DNA of 64,000 nucleotides from Isoetes taiwanensis (GCA_021234155.1 JAJEKV010000035.1:7747891-7811890); one strand, 5' to 3'; numbered from the stretch's first letter, positions 28,970 to 41,939 are shown. Program-made: numbers and translations. Notes: generated from the letters alone by a model not told the origin.

Positions 28970-31620
28970 AAGGTTTTAGGGCTCCGTCTTCTGGCGTCAA
29001 CGCCCTCCCACTACCTCATGACATTGTGCAAGATCCGGTCCAATCTCGGCTGGGGTATGGCCTCCAAAATGCAAACCCTGTGCCTTGCCAGGTTATTGTA
29101 GGGTTTACGTTATGGAGGTCAAAACGTGGTCAGTTGCACTTGGGATCTGGTGTACCTTTTTTGAACATGCATGCAGAGCCATGGCAACTGAAATAACAGA
29201 CTTTGGATCTATTGGCGATCCCGAATCATTTCAGAAAAATTTGCTACTACAAAATGTGTTCTTGACTTCTAATTGCGACATTGGGAGGAGGATAAATCCA
29301 AACCCCATTTCGTCAGTTTCTATTGCTTCTTGTTTTCAACTGCAGCTTCTCGACCATGACTCAAGTGCAACTGAAAAAAACACGACCTCCATAACGTAAA
29401 CCCTACAATAACCCTAGCGCCGACGGGGTTTACGTTTTGGAGGCCAAAACATAGTCGACTTCTTTGATAACTAGGTGGACCATTTCTAAACATGCATGGG
29501 GAGCCATGAGAACTGAAATAATGAGTTTCGATCTATTGGCGAACCCGAGTGATCCCAAACAATTTTGCTACTACATAAGGTGCTCTAGACTTTTAATTGC
29601 AAAACTAGGAGGAGATTAAATCCAAACCCCATTGTGGCAGTTTCTACTGCCTCGTGTTTTCAAACGCAGCTGCTCGACCATGTCCCAAGTGCAACGGACC
29701 AAAGCCCGACCTCCATAACGTAAACCCTACAATAACCTGGCAAGGCACAGGGTTTATGTTTTGGAGGCCATACCCTAGTCAGATTGGACCAGGATCTTGC
29801 ACAATGTCATGAGGTAGTGGGGGCGTTGACACCAGAAGAGCGGAGCCCTAAAACCTTCGAAGCGATTCGACCAAAGGTCCTCACGGAAGGTCCACGGCCT
29901 AACGGGCAACTCTCCCACCCCGGAACTGTGATCTGACTCTGCCAACGGATTTGAAACATCGACATTACCCTGGAGACCAAGTTTCGTGGGCAGAAGACCA
30001 CCCCTGCTCCAGGAAGCGCCAAAGTAGCTCATGTCCAACATGTTCGTAGTGAATTGGCCTTAGCGGAGGGTGCAGAATACTGCCATGTAGAGGGTTCGTG
30101 TTTCTTTTGCTGCAAAAAATGACCGTGTAACTTGGTCCCACAGGGTAATTCGTTGTTTTGGATGACATGGCGAAGTCAAATCTCCATTCCGAACCTTTGT
30201 ATTGCCCGAACGACAAAACACTTGGGTTTCTACGGTCATTGCGGGACACTGCGGTTTGATATGTTCTCCGGACAGATCTTGAATTTTTGAACCTGCTCGA
30301 AGCAAGTTACTTGAAGCGTGGATTCAACGGTCGGATAGGGAAACCGGGTTCCGGGAAGGGAGGCATTGGCATTTGCCCTCCCGGAGGAGCACTGGTAGGA
30401 AAGCCTGCCTCGGTAAATCCAAACCCCATTTCGTCAGTTTCTATTGCTTCTTGTTTTCAACTGCAGCTTCTCGACCATGTCTCAAGTGCAACTGAATAAA
30501 ACTCGACCTCCATAACGTAAACCCTACAATAACCTGGCAAGGCACAGGGTTTACGTTTTGGAGGCCATACCCTAGTCAGATTGGACCAGGATCTTGCACA
30601 ATGTCATGAGGTAGTGGGAGGGCATTGAAGCCAGAAGACGGAGCCCTAAAACCTTCCAGAAGCAGTTCGACCCAAAGGTCCTCTCTGGAAGGTCCCTGGC
30701 CACAGACGGGCAACTCTCCCACCCCGGAACTGTGATCTGACTCTGCCAACGGACTCGAAACATCGACATTACCTTGGGGACCAAGTTTCGTGGGTAGAAG
30801 ACCACCCCTGCTCTAGGAAGCGCCAAAGCAGCTCATGTCCAACACGTTCGTAGTGAATTGGCCTTAGCGGAGGGTGCAGAATAGGGTTCTTGTTTCTTTT
30901 GCTGCAAAAAATGACCGTGTAACTTGGTCCCTGGGGTAATTTCGTTCTTTCGAACGACATGGCGTAAGTCAAATCTCCATTCGAGCCTTTGTATTGCCGA
31001 ACGACAAAACACTTGGGTTTCTACGATTCATTGCGCAAGACACTTTGCGGTTTGATATGTTCTCCCGGACAGATCTTGAATTTTTTTGAACCTGCTCGAA
31101 GCAAGTTACTTGAAGCGTGGATTCAACGGTCAGATAGGGAAACCAGGTTCCGGGAAGGGAGGCATTGGCATTTGCCCTCCCGTAGGAGCACTGGTAGGAA
31201 AGCCCGCCTCGGTAAATCCAAACCTCATTTTGTCGGTTTCTATTGCTTCTTGTTTTCAAGCTGCGGCTTCTCGACCATGTCTCAAGTGCAATCCGAATAA
31301 ACTTCGACCTCCATAACGTAAACCCTACAATAACGACGACAAGGCCACGGGGGTTTACGTTTTGGAGGCCATACCTAGTCAGATTGGACCAAGATCTTGC
31401 ACAATGTCATGAGGTAGTGGGGGGCGTTGGCGCCGGTAAGGCGGAGCCCTAAAACCTTCCAGAAGCAGTTCGACCCAAAAGTCCTCTCTGGAAGGTCCCT
31501 GGCCACGGACGGGCAACTCTCCCACCCCGGAACTGTGATCTGACTCTGCCAACGGACTCGAAACATCGACATTACCTTGGAGACCATGTTTCGTGGGCAG
31601 AAGACCACCCCTGCTCCATC
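28970..31620. repeat. ~0.8-kb tandem repeat, subfamily R1, unit 2
   Basis: About three direct copies with a period near 799 bp (for example AATCCAAACC at 30415 and 31214), preceded by a partial copy in inverted orientation at about 28970-29130. Each copy has an inverted pair ACGTAAACCC...GGGTTTACGT spaced about 20 bp. The ORFs found in it are recurrent shadows without known domains. Confidence 0.8.
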
Positions 31621-32040
31621 TCCTCGACAACCTTTCTGAGATCCATCTCCAGGGGTCTGGCCTCTCTCCCTCTGGTGAGAAAGCTGCGCAAAGTCCTGGC
31701 CTGGTTCGAGTTGGGGAAGTATGTCAGCGCATTAAGTTCTTCAGATCCCTCTATTCTATTCCTTGCCAAACTCCTCTACCAAAAATTTCAAAGGTTATCA
31801 TATTTCTTGCATAAAGTCCTAGTCATCATGTCCTCATGGCCTTTGGGAGACGAGCCAAATTTCGGTGCAAACATACCTTTCGGAGACTCCCCTTCACAAG
31901 CCCCTTTCCAGTGAAGGGGAGTCTAGAAAAGCATGCTGCGCAGGGGGATTTGACCCCATCTCCGGGCATGGTCCCCAGAGCATACACAGAGAACTCCATG
32001 CAAAGTTTCGGATGTGTTAGTCTCCGTCTTGACGCTCGAG

Positions 32041-32082
32041 ATGTAAACCCTACCAAACCCTAGGGTTTGGTAGGATTTACAT
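32041..32082. repeat. 42-bp near-perfect palindrome
   Basis: Reads outward from CCCTAGGG: ATGTAAACCCTACCAAACCC, then TA, then its inverse with one mismatch (GGATTT for GGGTTT). No loop. It sits between the R1 and R2 repeat blocks. The unit 3 equivalent near 53150 has decayed. Confidence 0.85.
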
Positions 32083-34140
32083 TCTGGGGATGCTCCTCTA
32101 ATCAAGAGGGCCGTGGAACTTGTCCCCTAGGGTAATTTCGGCATTCCAGATGACATGGAGAGGTCGGATCGCCAATCCGGGGCCTCCTCCATGCCCCAAA
32201 ATCAAAAACGTGGTCTAAACCCTGTCAGGGCCAACGGTGGCCATCCCAATCAAAAATCGAGGGTCTAAAGCTCACCCGGAAATACCGGGGATTTTCCTAT
32301 ACGCTCGGGGCCACTTGGCAAGCCAGCTGGCTGAAAACCATGATTTTTTCCCGCCCCATGCATTAATCATGAATTTCCGGATCATAAACACAAAGAAAAG
32401 CACAGATAAAAATCCGGGTCTCGAAAAAAGGTGAAATCTTGGCAGGATGTGCAGCATGACGCTGCACACGCAAGAGAAAATGCACTGGCAATAGAAGCAC
32501 AAGCAGAGGCATGAGACGAGCTTCCGAGCCAACCCCCTTCCGGAGGCCACCGGGTCGGTAACGTCCTACTGGGCAGTGGAGCTAGCTTTGCTTCTCCGTG
32601 GTCACATGTATACCACCTAGCAGTCCTAGTGCTGCTATTCTCACTTCAATCTTCTGGGGGGCCTCGGGGTGACCCCAAGTATCTTGTTCTCGAGGCTAGT
32701 CCAAGGCTGGGGGGTGAGGGGGCGGCTGGACCCCCACTCGTAACCATGGCCCGGCTCGCCAATGGACCCGGAACATCCCCATTACCTAGGAGACCAAGTT
32801 TTGTGGGCAGAAGACCACCCCCTCTCCAAGAAACGCCAAAGTAGGTCGTTTACTACACACTTGTAGTCAATTGGCATGGAGGTGGATGCTGAATACCTCC
32901 TAGTGGGGGGTAAGTGATTGATCCCCTGGGAAAACTGGTAGTGGAACTTGTCCTCTAGGGTAATTTCGGCGTTCCAGACGATGTGGAGAGGTCGGATCGC
33001 CAATCCGGGGCCTCCTCCATGCCCCAAAATCGAAAACGTGGTCTAAACCCTGTCAAGGCCAACGGTGGCCATCCCAATCAAAAATCGAGGGTCTAAAGCT
33101 CACCCGGAAATACCGGGGATTTTCCTGTACGCTTGGGGCCACTTGGCAAGCCAGCTGGCTGAAAACCATGATTTTTCCCCGCCCCATGTATTAATTATGA
33201 ATTTCCGGAGCATAAACACAAGGAAAACCACAGATAAAAATTCGGGTCTCGAAAAAAGGTGAAATCTTGGCGGGGATGTGCAGCATGACGCTGCAGACAC
33301 GCAAGAGAAAATGCACCGGCAATAGAAGCACGAGCAGAGGCATGAGACGAGCTTCCGAGCCAACCCCCTTCCGGAGACCACCGGGTCGGTAACGTCCTAC
33401 TAGGTAGTGGAGCTAGCTTTGCTTCTCCGTGGTCACATGTATACCACCTAGCAGTCCTAGTGCTGCTATTCTCACTTCAATCTTCTACCAGGGTCTCAGG
33501 GTGAACCCAAATATCTTGTTCTCGTGAGGCTAGTCCAAGGCGGGGTGAGGGCCGGGCTGGACCCCACTCCCGGAACCGAGGCTGGCTCCGCCAATGGACC
33601 GGAACATCCCCATTACCTAGGGGACCAAGTTTAGGTGGGCGAAGACCACCCCCTCTCCAAGAAACGCCAAAGTAGGTCGTTTACTACACACTTGTAGTCA
33701 ATTGGCATGGAGGTGGATGTTGAATACCTCCTAGTGAGGGGTAAGTGATTGATCCCATGGGAAAACTCGCCGTGGAACTTGTCCCCTAGGGTAATTTCGC
33801 CGTTCCGGACGACGTGGCGAGGTCGGATCGCCAATCCGGGGCCTCATCCATGCCCCAAAATCGAAAACGTGGTCTAAACCTTGTCAGGGCCAACGGCGGC
33901 CATCCCAATAAAAAATCGAGGTCTAAAACTCATCCGGAAATACCGGGGATTTTCCTATACTCTCGGGGCCACTTGGCAAGCCAGCTGGCTGAAAACCAGG
34001 ATTTTTCCCTGCCCCATGCATTAATTATGAATTTCCGGAGCATAAACACAAAGAAAAGCACAGATAAAAATCCGGGTCTCGAAAAAAGGTGAAATCTTGG
34101 CAGGATGTGCAGCATGACGCTGCATACGCAAGAGAAAATG
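32083..34140. repeat. ~0.8-kb tandem repeat, subfamily R2, unit 2
   Basis: About two and a half copies with a period near 835 bp (GAATTTCCGG at about 32370, 33200 and 34030). R2 is a diverged relative of R1: both contain GACCAAGTTT..GTGGGC, AGAAGACCACCCC and a GCCAAAGTAG segment in the same order. Confidence 0.8.
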
Positions 34141-34204
34141 CACCAGCATATATACCTTTCGGAGACTCCCCTTCACAAGAAAGGGGCCGCCGTCGAGGTG
34201 CCTG

Positions 34205-34325
34205 CCCGGCCAAGGTCCATGTCACCATCATCTAGCCATGTCACCTAAAATTTGCCAACATCACCCAATGAAAAGACCAAAGATGGACATCTTTGGTTTT
34301 TTATGCCATGTCACCACTTGGGGTG
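34205..34325. repeat. Inverted repeat flanking the 0.8-kb repeat block (right arm)
   Basis: Reverse complement of the arm at 28790-28950, with an internal deletion: the GGCCTAGTCAAAACTTG segment present in unit 3 at about 55371 is missing here. Confidence 0.6.
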
Positions 34326-35928
34326 CCTAGGTGGCATGCTTGAGACTAGGTGGCATGCCTGAGCCACCTTGGCATGTTGGAGCCTAGATGGCATGTTGGA
34401 GCCTGCATGGCATGTTGGAGCCACCTTGGCATGTTTGAGCCTAGGTGGCATGTTTGAGCCACCTTGGCATGTTGGAGCCCACGTGGCATTATGGAGTCCA
34501 CGTGGCATGTTTGAGCCACCTTGGCATGTTGGAGCCTAGGTGGCATGTTTGAGCCCACCTTGGCATGTTTGAGCCACCTGGCATGTTTGAGCCTGGGTGG
34601 CATGTTGGAGCCTAGATGGCATGTTTGAGCCACCTAGGAATGTTGGAGCCTAGGTGGCATGTTGGAGCCCACGTGGCATATTTGAGCCACCTTGGCAAGT
34701 TGGAGCATAGGTGGTATGTTGGAGCCCGCGTGGCATGTTTGAGCACGTTGGAGCCTAGGTGGCATGTTTGAGCCATTTTGTCATGTTGCAGCCTAGGTGG
34801 CATGTTTGAGCCACCTTGGCATGTTTGAGCCTAGGTGGCATGTTGGAGCCACCTTGGCATGTTTGAACCACCTTGGCATGTTTGAGCCTAGGTGGCATGT
34901 TTGAGCCACCTTGGCATGTTGGAGCCCACGTGGCATGTTTGAGCCACCTTGGCATGTTTGAGCACGTTGGAGCCTAGGTGGCATGTTTGAGCCACCTTGG
35001 CATGTTGGAGCCACCTTGGCATGTTGGAGCCTAGGTGGCATGTTGGAGACCCGTGGCATGTTTGAGCCACCTTGCCATGTTTGAGCCTAGGTGGCATGTT
35101 GGAGCCTGTGTGGCATGCTTGAGCCACCTTGGCATGTTGGAGCCCACGTGGCATATTTGAGCCACCTTGGCAAGTTGGAGCATAGGTGGCATGTTGGAGC
35201 CTGCGTGGCATGTTTGAGCACGTTGGAGCCTAGGTGGCATGTTTGAGCCACCTTGGCACGTGGCATGTTGGAGCCCCGTGGCATGTTTGAGCCTAGGTGG
35301 CATGTTTGAGCCCAGGTGGCATGTTGGAGCCTAGGTGGCATGTTTGAGCCAACTTGGCATATTTTAGCCTAGGTGGCATGTTGTGAGCCACCTTGGCATG
35401 TTGGAGCCTAGGTGGCATGGTGGAGCCCATGTGGCATGTTTGAGCCACCTTGGCATGTTTGAGCCTAGGTGGCATGTTGGAGCCTGGGTGGCATGTTTGA
35501 GCCCACCTTGGCATGTTTGAGCCACACGGCATGTTTGAGCCTAGGTGGCATGTTGGGAGCCTAGGTGGCATGTTTGAGCCACCTTGGCATGTTTGAACCC
35601 TAGGTGGCATGTTGGAGCCACCTTGGCATGTTGGAACCCTAAGTGAGCTGCATGGCATGTTTGAGCCTATGTGGCATGTTTGAGCCACCTAGGAATGTTG
35701 GAGCCTAGGTGGCATGTTGGAGCCCACGTGGCATATTTGAGCCACCTTGGCAAGTTGGAGCATAGGTGGCATGTTGGAGCCTGCGTGGCATGTTTGAGCA
35801 CGTTGGAGCCTAGGTGGCATGTTTGAGCCATTTTGTCATGTTGGAGCCTAGGTGGCATGTTGGAGCCACCTTGGCATGTTTGAGCCTAGGTGGCATGTTA
35901 GAGCCACCTTGGCATGTTGGTGCCACGT
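34322..35928. repeat. 19-bp minisatellite array, unit 2 right block
   Basis: Same monomers and same orientation as the left block at 27505. Longer than the matching block in unit 3, which is interrupted by a nested element at 56233. Confidence 0.95.
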
Positions 35929-35929
35929 T

Positions 35930-36569
35930 ATGCAAAATAGGTGTTAAGTAATTGAAGTAGTTGAAGTAACTTGTGTTACATGGAATACTAGTATAAGAAC
36001 ATGTGATCGTGCACGTGCATCACATGTAGCAAATCAAGTACTCTGTCCTACCAATATAAAGACCCGTGATATGGAAGGATAGGACATGTAGAGAATCAAG
36101 TACTCTTTCCTACTTCTATAAAGACATGTGAGAATAGAAGTATTACACATGTCGTAATTCATGTATTCTTTCCTACAATGCCTTAGCAAATAAAGTACTA
36201 TGTCCTACTACTATAAAGACATGTGACATGGAAGCATATGACATGTAGAGAATCAAGAAAGACATGTGACAATAGAAGTATTACACATGTCGTAATTCAT
36301 GTATTCTTTCCTACAATGCCTTAGCAAATAAAGTACTCTGTCCTACTACTATAAAGACATGTGAATGGAAGTATAGGACATGTAGAGAATCAAATATTCT
36401 TTCCTACATCTATAAAGACATGTGACAATTAGTCCACTGAAAAAAGAACACCATTATCGAACAAAACCATACCTTCACAAATCCACATGTAGGATTCTTT
36501 GAAAATAGGACATGTAGACCTACCAAAACTGATGTTTTCAACAGTGGACCAAAAACCAGGGTGAGTGTG
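35930..36569. other. Right subterminal region and terminus of the CACTA-like element
   Basis: AT-rich, with repeated GACATGTAGAGAATCAAG, AAAGACATGTGA and CTTTCCTAC strings: several copies of a roughly 60-100-bp subterminal repeat, typical of CACTA elements. It ends in GGACCAAAAACCAGGGTGAG followed by TGTG at 36569, the terminal inverted repeat. Confidence 0.75.
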
Positions 36570-37491
36570 GTATAGAGCATGATGGAGATGTTACTGCAGA
36601 GAATGACCTAGCAGCTTTAGCAAATCTTTGCCGCAAGGCAAGTTGCAAGAGATGCTCCCTCTACAAGTATTGGCCCAGTTACAAGTACCATCCTTCTAAT
36701 AGTCTTTGCAAAGCACCTTCAACCATTAAGATTAAACCCAAGAGAGGCAAAGTGCCTGAAAGTCTGAAGGGTAAACTATTAGTAACAGGTGATGAGATGG
36801 TTAGTGCAAAATTGGAGCATCAGAGGCAATGTGAGGAGGCAGCTATATATAGGATCAGACATGAACAGTTGGACGAGAAGAAAAAAATTCAAGCTCAGAG
36901 GAAGGAAGTTAGAGAAGCAGAAAAGAAGAGAAGGGAGGAGAATAAAAAAAGGAAAGAAGAGAAGAAGGCTGCATTAGAGAAGGCAGCATTAGAGAAGGAG
37001 AAGGCTAAGGAGAAGGCTATTTTGGAGAATTGCTCTGAAACATCTAGGCCCAAAAGAGCTCGAAAAAAGACTCAAAAAATGATTGAATATGAAGAGGAAG
37101 AATTGGATGAAGACGGCATCATCTTTGCAGGTAATGAGGAGGTTGGAAATAAGAACTCGCCTTTTATACAAAATTCAGAAGTGCAGGTACAAGAAGGAGG
37201 CGCATCAGAGGACATTTCATCAAGTCAAGGGTTAGACCTGTTTGTTGAAATGCCAATGCTTGATAGAGATAATGTTAATATTGTTGATGGTGATGCTTTG
37301 CCTTGTAGTCATGAAAATAATCACTTGAGTTCAGGAATGAAAACTGCAAGAAAAAGAGAAAGCTAGAAAGTCTTCAATTATCATCTGATTCAGATTCAGA
37401 TGATTCAAATTTACTGGAAAAAAGAGTTAAAGCATTGGATGATGTATATAGAGAAGAAGCAAATGCATTTCTTCAAAGTATAGGATTATAA
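36570..37491 (+). pseudogene. 3' exon of the pogo-like transposase, unit 2
   Basis: This resumes the transposase gene after the insertion. It encodes the lysine/glutamate-rich tail (EKKRREENKKRKEEKK, then an acidic EYEEEELDEDG) and ends with DDVYREEANAFLQSIGL and a stop at 37491 if the last frame is used. Early frameshifts around 36630 and 36700 fall where unit 1 has CTGCAGCA-type sequence. Separated from its promoter and catalytic exons by 16.8 kb. Confidence 0.75.
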
Positions 37492-39303
37492 ACATGGCTG
37501 CATTTTATTAATTTGTAATAACAAATAAGAACACCTCCTTTGAGAGGTAAGACTTTGTTTATGGTGTATAATCTGATTTCTCTTTATCACAAATTAAATT
37601 AATGCATATTTCCATGATTTATTACAGCTATCTTCATAATTTAGAGTTGGAATTGGTGTTGCACTGAAGTATTTGGAGTATGTTTAAACTTTGATTGAGG
37701 GATCTTGTCCTGGTTCATAGGATGGGATCCCTCCCAGTAGTGTATGGTCATCTTTTCTTGATAATTTAATTTTTTCGAATGCATTTTGTCAATCCATAAA
37801 CTAATGCTGATGTTTGTTTTGCAGGTTAGGATAGTGGTCATTGGCCAAAAATGTTGCCAATTGGGGGTTCAATTCCTCTGATCCTTAGATGCTTAGTAGC
37901 GTGCATAGTTCTCTTGCAATCACATGTTTATTTAAGTATTTAATGTAACCATAGAGGGATATAGCTATCACCATTTACGTTTTTAGCATATCTATGTATT
38001 GATTAGTTTGTTGCCATTAAGGTAAGTTTAGATCACCATTGGAAGTTAGTCTGCGCACCATTGAGGAGCATGAACTCACACTCATAAACTGCACCATTGA
38101 AGTGAAATTGTCACCATAAGGTGGTCTGGACCCCCCTTAATTTGCTGGCTATTTGTGGTGTGCAGGAATAAAATCTGGTCAATTTGGTACCAGATCTAAG
38201 TTAAGCAGCTCATAGGGCACATTTAGGTATCAAAAAATTCATGTTTTGGCCTTGGGATCACAGATTTATAAGCATTTCTTCCTTATGTTCCGTAGATTGA
38301 AATTCTTGTCTTGCTCTTAGTCATCCAATACTGGCCCTAAGTCACTAAATACTTGCCCCTACATAGCACTTTGAGCATCCGTCTAACTTCAAGAATTCGA
38401 GTCTAATTATTGTGACATTTGTTAATCTGCTGGGCCATAATATCCGTGTGTATGTAGCTTGGTCGATCTGAATACTAGCATCTATGCACTGCGGCTTGTT
38501 GGAGGGAGGCAGCCCTGTAGGATAATTTGCCAAAACATTCGAAACAAGCATAATCAGAACTTGAAACAACTGCCTACCTTTCAGTGAAGGCCTTCCTATT
38601 TCCATGGAACAAGCTATGGAAGGCCTTCAGTGAAGCCATGTCTATTTCTATAGCTTGTTCCATGGCTGCGAAGAAGGTCTCTTGATTTGGTGAAGAGAGC
38701 TGCATGATCAACTTGCTTTGTGGATCTATGAAGTGGTTTGAAAGTTCTGTGTCTAGCATGCCTGCAACAGATTTCTTGGACTAGGTGCGCCTTACCATAA
38801 TAAGTGCTTTGATAGAGGAACCAAAATTTTGGATATTGTGATATCTGTCGGGGGTTGAATCAATAAAGGAAGTTTCGCGGCCATCTCTTTCTAGATGTGA
38901 ATCCGCTACTAGAGTGTGATTTCAAGCTGCTCTCTTCTCTTCTAACCTTGCTAAGATGGTGAGAACCTCGATGTTGATCGATTCAAATTACGACTTCAAC
39001 CCCCCGCCGATTCAATCAGGAGGAGGATACGCTACCATTAAATGCGCATGTGTGCAGAAGAAAAAGGTTGCCACTAGCTACTCTCTACGAAACCGTCGTC
39101 TATACTTCGCTCCTGTTATCTAAATTCGTGCTGCTCCTGGAAGATATGAGCTGGATTGTTGCTGCAACCGCCTGATCTGAAATCATAGTTGGCATAGATG
39201 CCATTAGAACGAGGGAACGACATGCCAAAGCAGAAGCCATACCAAAGTGTCGTACTTTTGTTAAAAATTTACTATCCCGTTTGTTGGCAAGAACATTGTA
39301 AGA
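37492..39303. other. Right part of unit 2, no clear gene
   Basis: Near-identical to 12925-14734, including the hairpins at about 38590. No family recognised. Confidence 0.6.
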
Positions 39304-39345
39304 AACCATGTTAAGAAACCCTGGCGGCATCGGGTCCTTCTTTTT
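39100..39345 (-). CDS. Chimeric ORF across the unit 2/unit 3 junction
   Basis: Second copy of the in-frame fusion of the methyltransferase exon start (PPGFLNM) to right-tail sequence (VSYNVLANK...), 76 codons from the PPG start. Its presence at both junctions shows they have one origin. Confidence 0.5.
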   Translation of the reverse strand, partial: KKKDPMPPGFLNMVSYNVLANKRDSKFLTKVRHFGMASALACRSLVLMASMPTMISDQAVAATIQLISSRSSTNLDNRSEV

Positions 39346-39404
39346 CTAAAACCACAGAACACAGCTTTAGTAAGAACAAGAAGACGAAAGTGCAAAGTGT
39401 CTTC

Positions 39405-39573
39405 CTATGCGCGCATAGCAACACAGTAACGAACTTCTTGTGGTGCTATGCGCGGATAGCCACACAACAAGAAAACAGCTTTAGTAAGAAGAAGAAAACA
39501 AAAGTTCCGAGTGTTAGCCTATGCGCGCATAGCACCACAGTAACGGACTTCTTGTAGTGCTATGTGCGCATAG
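39405..39573. promoter_or_regulatory. Two pairs of palindromes, unit 3
   Basis: Starts at 39405, 39446, 39519 and 39560: 41 bp within each pair, as in units 1 and 2. Confidence 0.7.
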
Positions 39574-40372
39574 GCACACAACAAGATAAGTAGGGGGAAT
39601 AACAAAATTTACCAAGTTCGTGAAATTCGAAGCGTATTGGTTTATCTTTTCACCCGACGACCATGTAGGGTATAATTCTTTTAACTTTTTCCCATGTGTC
39701 ACAGTTAAGGTGGACCATGAGTTGCTGCTGACAGAGTGCACAATCCTTTTGGCTGCAAAAGTAAGGAGTCTTAAAAAACTCTGGAACGCAAACTACCAAC
39801 AAGAACTGGCTAGTGTTTTGGATCACGAATTTAACTTACTGTTTGAATTCACCCTGCATCTCTTCCAAGGTAAAGTGGCCATTGACCACCTTCTGCAGCA
39901 CCTCACAAACGTTTTCGTATTTTTTAAAACCCCGCATTTCCCTCCGCACCATGATACCCATGTCCTTCTGCTTTTGCGCTGGTTCGGTTTTTTTTTTTTT
40001 TGGATCCTTCACCTTTCCTTTGATTTCAAAGATACCCTCAAGCAAACATAAAAAAAAAAAAATTCTTGAAGTTCCTGGACCTAAAAGGAGCAGGGAAAGA
40101 AATAAAGGTAAGAAAACTGAACAGTTATGCGCGCATGGTCAAAGAACTTGGAGAAGAAAGTTATCTTACACGTCCATGCCTAAAAGCTAGTTGGAAGTAG
40201 TTGTCGTACTTCACAAGAGATGCTCTGGCATTAGTGGAGTTGTATGTTAAGCAAAGACTCAGAGAAAGCACTCGCTCTTTAAGAGCCAGATAAAGGTTTT
40301 GATCATCCTTTATATCTTTGTCACCCTTATGCTCCGACCTAAAAAGCTCGTATTCCTTATACATAAACTTAA

Positions 40373-40490
40373 TTTTTTTTTTTTTGAAGAACTGTGTCAG
40401 CAATATATTAAAAGAATGGTAATGTTACAAAGCAAGTGAGGAGGAAGGAGAACTGCCCCAAAGAGACAGTGATACCTCGACACTCCACAA
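40373..40490 (-). repeat. LINE-type 3' tail, unit 3
   Basis: Third copy of the tail seen at 6940 and 15791, same position and sequence. Confidence 0.6.
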
Positions 40491-41939
40491 CAACTGCAAC
40501 TCTACTGCTGTACAAACTGGCTCATCCGATATTCATTGTCCACATTGTGGCTCATAGCAAGCAACTTGGCTTCAGAGTCAGTGACACCCACGTAAATAAA
40601 TGCAAATATTTGAGAGAAGCAGTGTTCTTTAGTTTCTTTATGAAGCTGCCTCCTCGCCTTAAAGCTTTGAGTGCCACCCAAAACAAAATACCTGTAGCTT
40701 TCATCCTCTTCCTTTACAAACAAATCCCTTTCCGTGCACTGGGAAGGGTCAACAATGCAAATGTGTGGTTCAGAGTCTGCATTTGGTCTGTCCCTTATGC
40801 GTTCCTTAAGAGCAAACAAATGACCAGAGTAAATTTTTCTCACCTGTAAAGGTCTCTCACCAGACTCATCCTTTGGGCACAACTTAACACAATCAACCTG
40901 CAGGTGCATGATCCTAGGCACACGACATCTCAGCTCAATTTCTTCGAGCTTCCTAGAAGCCATGTCGTTTTCCTTACTGGCAATCCTTGTACCCGGTGCT
41001 GGAGGCAAAACTACCTTAGTGGCTTTTTTTGATGCCTTGCTAGTTGGTGGAGCAGTGTCAGTCACCAGGCCTGCCTTGTAATAATTTCTTTTGGCTTTCT
41101 TTTTGCTTGGCCTCTCCATCACTTCAACCTCAAACTCTTCCTCTTCAGATTCGGGATCCGAAGGTTCATCTTCATCCACTGTTGCCACCTCAACAGTATC
41201 TGAGATTCTGGGGATGATTAGCTTGGCAACTTGAGGCATGGCATCCTTCAGCAGCTTAGCAAGAGGTGCGCTAGAACTTAACAGAGGATTAGTATAGAAA
41301 CAAGATCCTACAAACAAAACCTATGATGTCATAGACCAAACATATTAGTAAAGTCTTCTCGTGCAGGAAAATAACACTTACAATTTTACTCTTTATTCTT
41401 GCCTGAATGTAGCCTTGCATATCTTCTGGAGAAGACAAACTCAGTTCAAAAAAATGAACTATCCACAGAATATACATGTTCACTGCCCTTGGTGGTGGTT
41501 GTGCACTTGATGTGGAACATACCAAACATATCAGCATCCACGAGCCCGCAACATCTTCCGAAGCTTTCCAGGTCTTGTGTTTGCTTGTCTGGCCTTAACA
41601 AATGTACAAATACAAAACTGGCAATTCTGTCGGATCTTGGTACCCCTGACAAGCAACCATTGCTGATCCTTACAAAAATAGGAGCCATCTTCGGCCTCCT
41701 GAAATTGGTGTTGACTTGGAGCCAGAACTGCATCCTGACTCTTGTCTTTCGTCGTCCTCCTCTTCCTGGCTGCCTTCTGAGAAGGGTCCACCTTCATCAT
41801 CCTGGCTACCCCGTGCAAGGCTTCTCTTCTTACTAAAATATTAAGAACAGTAAAGTATTAAAACATCGTTTGCCAACCAATTCAGAAAATCTTATCCCCA
41901 ATAGTGACATAGGCATACTACAAAAGAAAAGCTTTGAGC

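Larger units (their letters stand above)
19794..36569. mobile_element. CACTA-like DNA transposon, unit 2, left end deleted
   Basis: The right end reads GGGTGAGTGTG at 36559-36569 followed by GTA. Its reverse complement, CACACTCACCC, matches the left end CACACTGACCC kept in unit 3 (45462); over 29 bp the two termini differ at five positions. The 3-bp target GTA and CACAC termini with repeated subterminal motifs suggest the CMC/EnSpm (CACTA) group, though the canonical CACTA pentamer is not present. The left terminus and 1.1 kb of host gene were lost by a deletion ending in a GTAC microhomology at 19790. Without the nested LTR element the copy is about 12.2 kb. No transposase is visible, so it is non-autonomous. 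Confidence 0.7.
14735..39303. repeat. Tandem unit 2 (24.6 kb, containing a 16.8-kb insertion)
   Basis: Homologous to unit 1 over 14735-19793 and 36570-39303. The two parts are separated by a CACTA-like element that itself contains an LTR retrotransposon. In the shared coding parts this copy has the fewest apparent errors. Confidence 0.85.

Noticed and set aside
34346-35858. Cys/His/Pro-rich proteins (SNMPRWLKHATWAPTCHLG type)
   Set aside because: They are translations of the 19-bp minisatellite, open in every reading because the repeat lacks stops on that strand.
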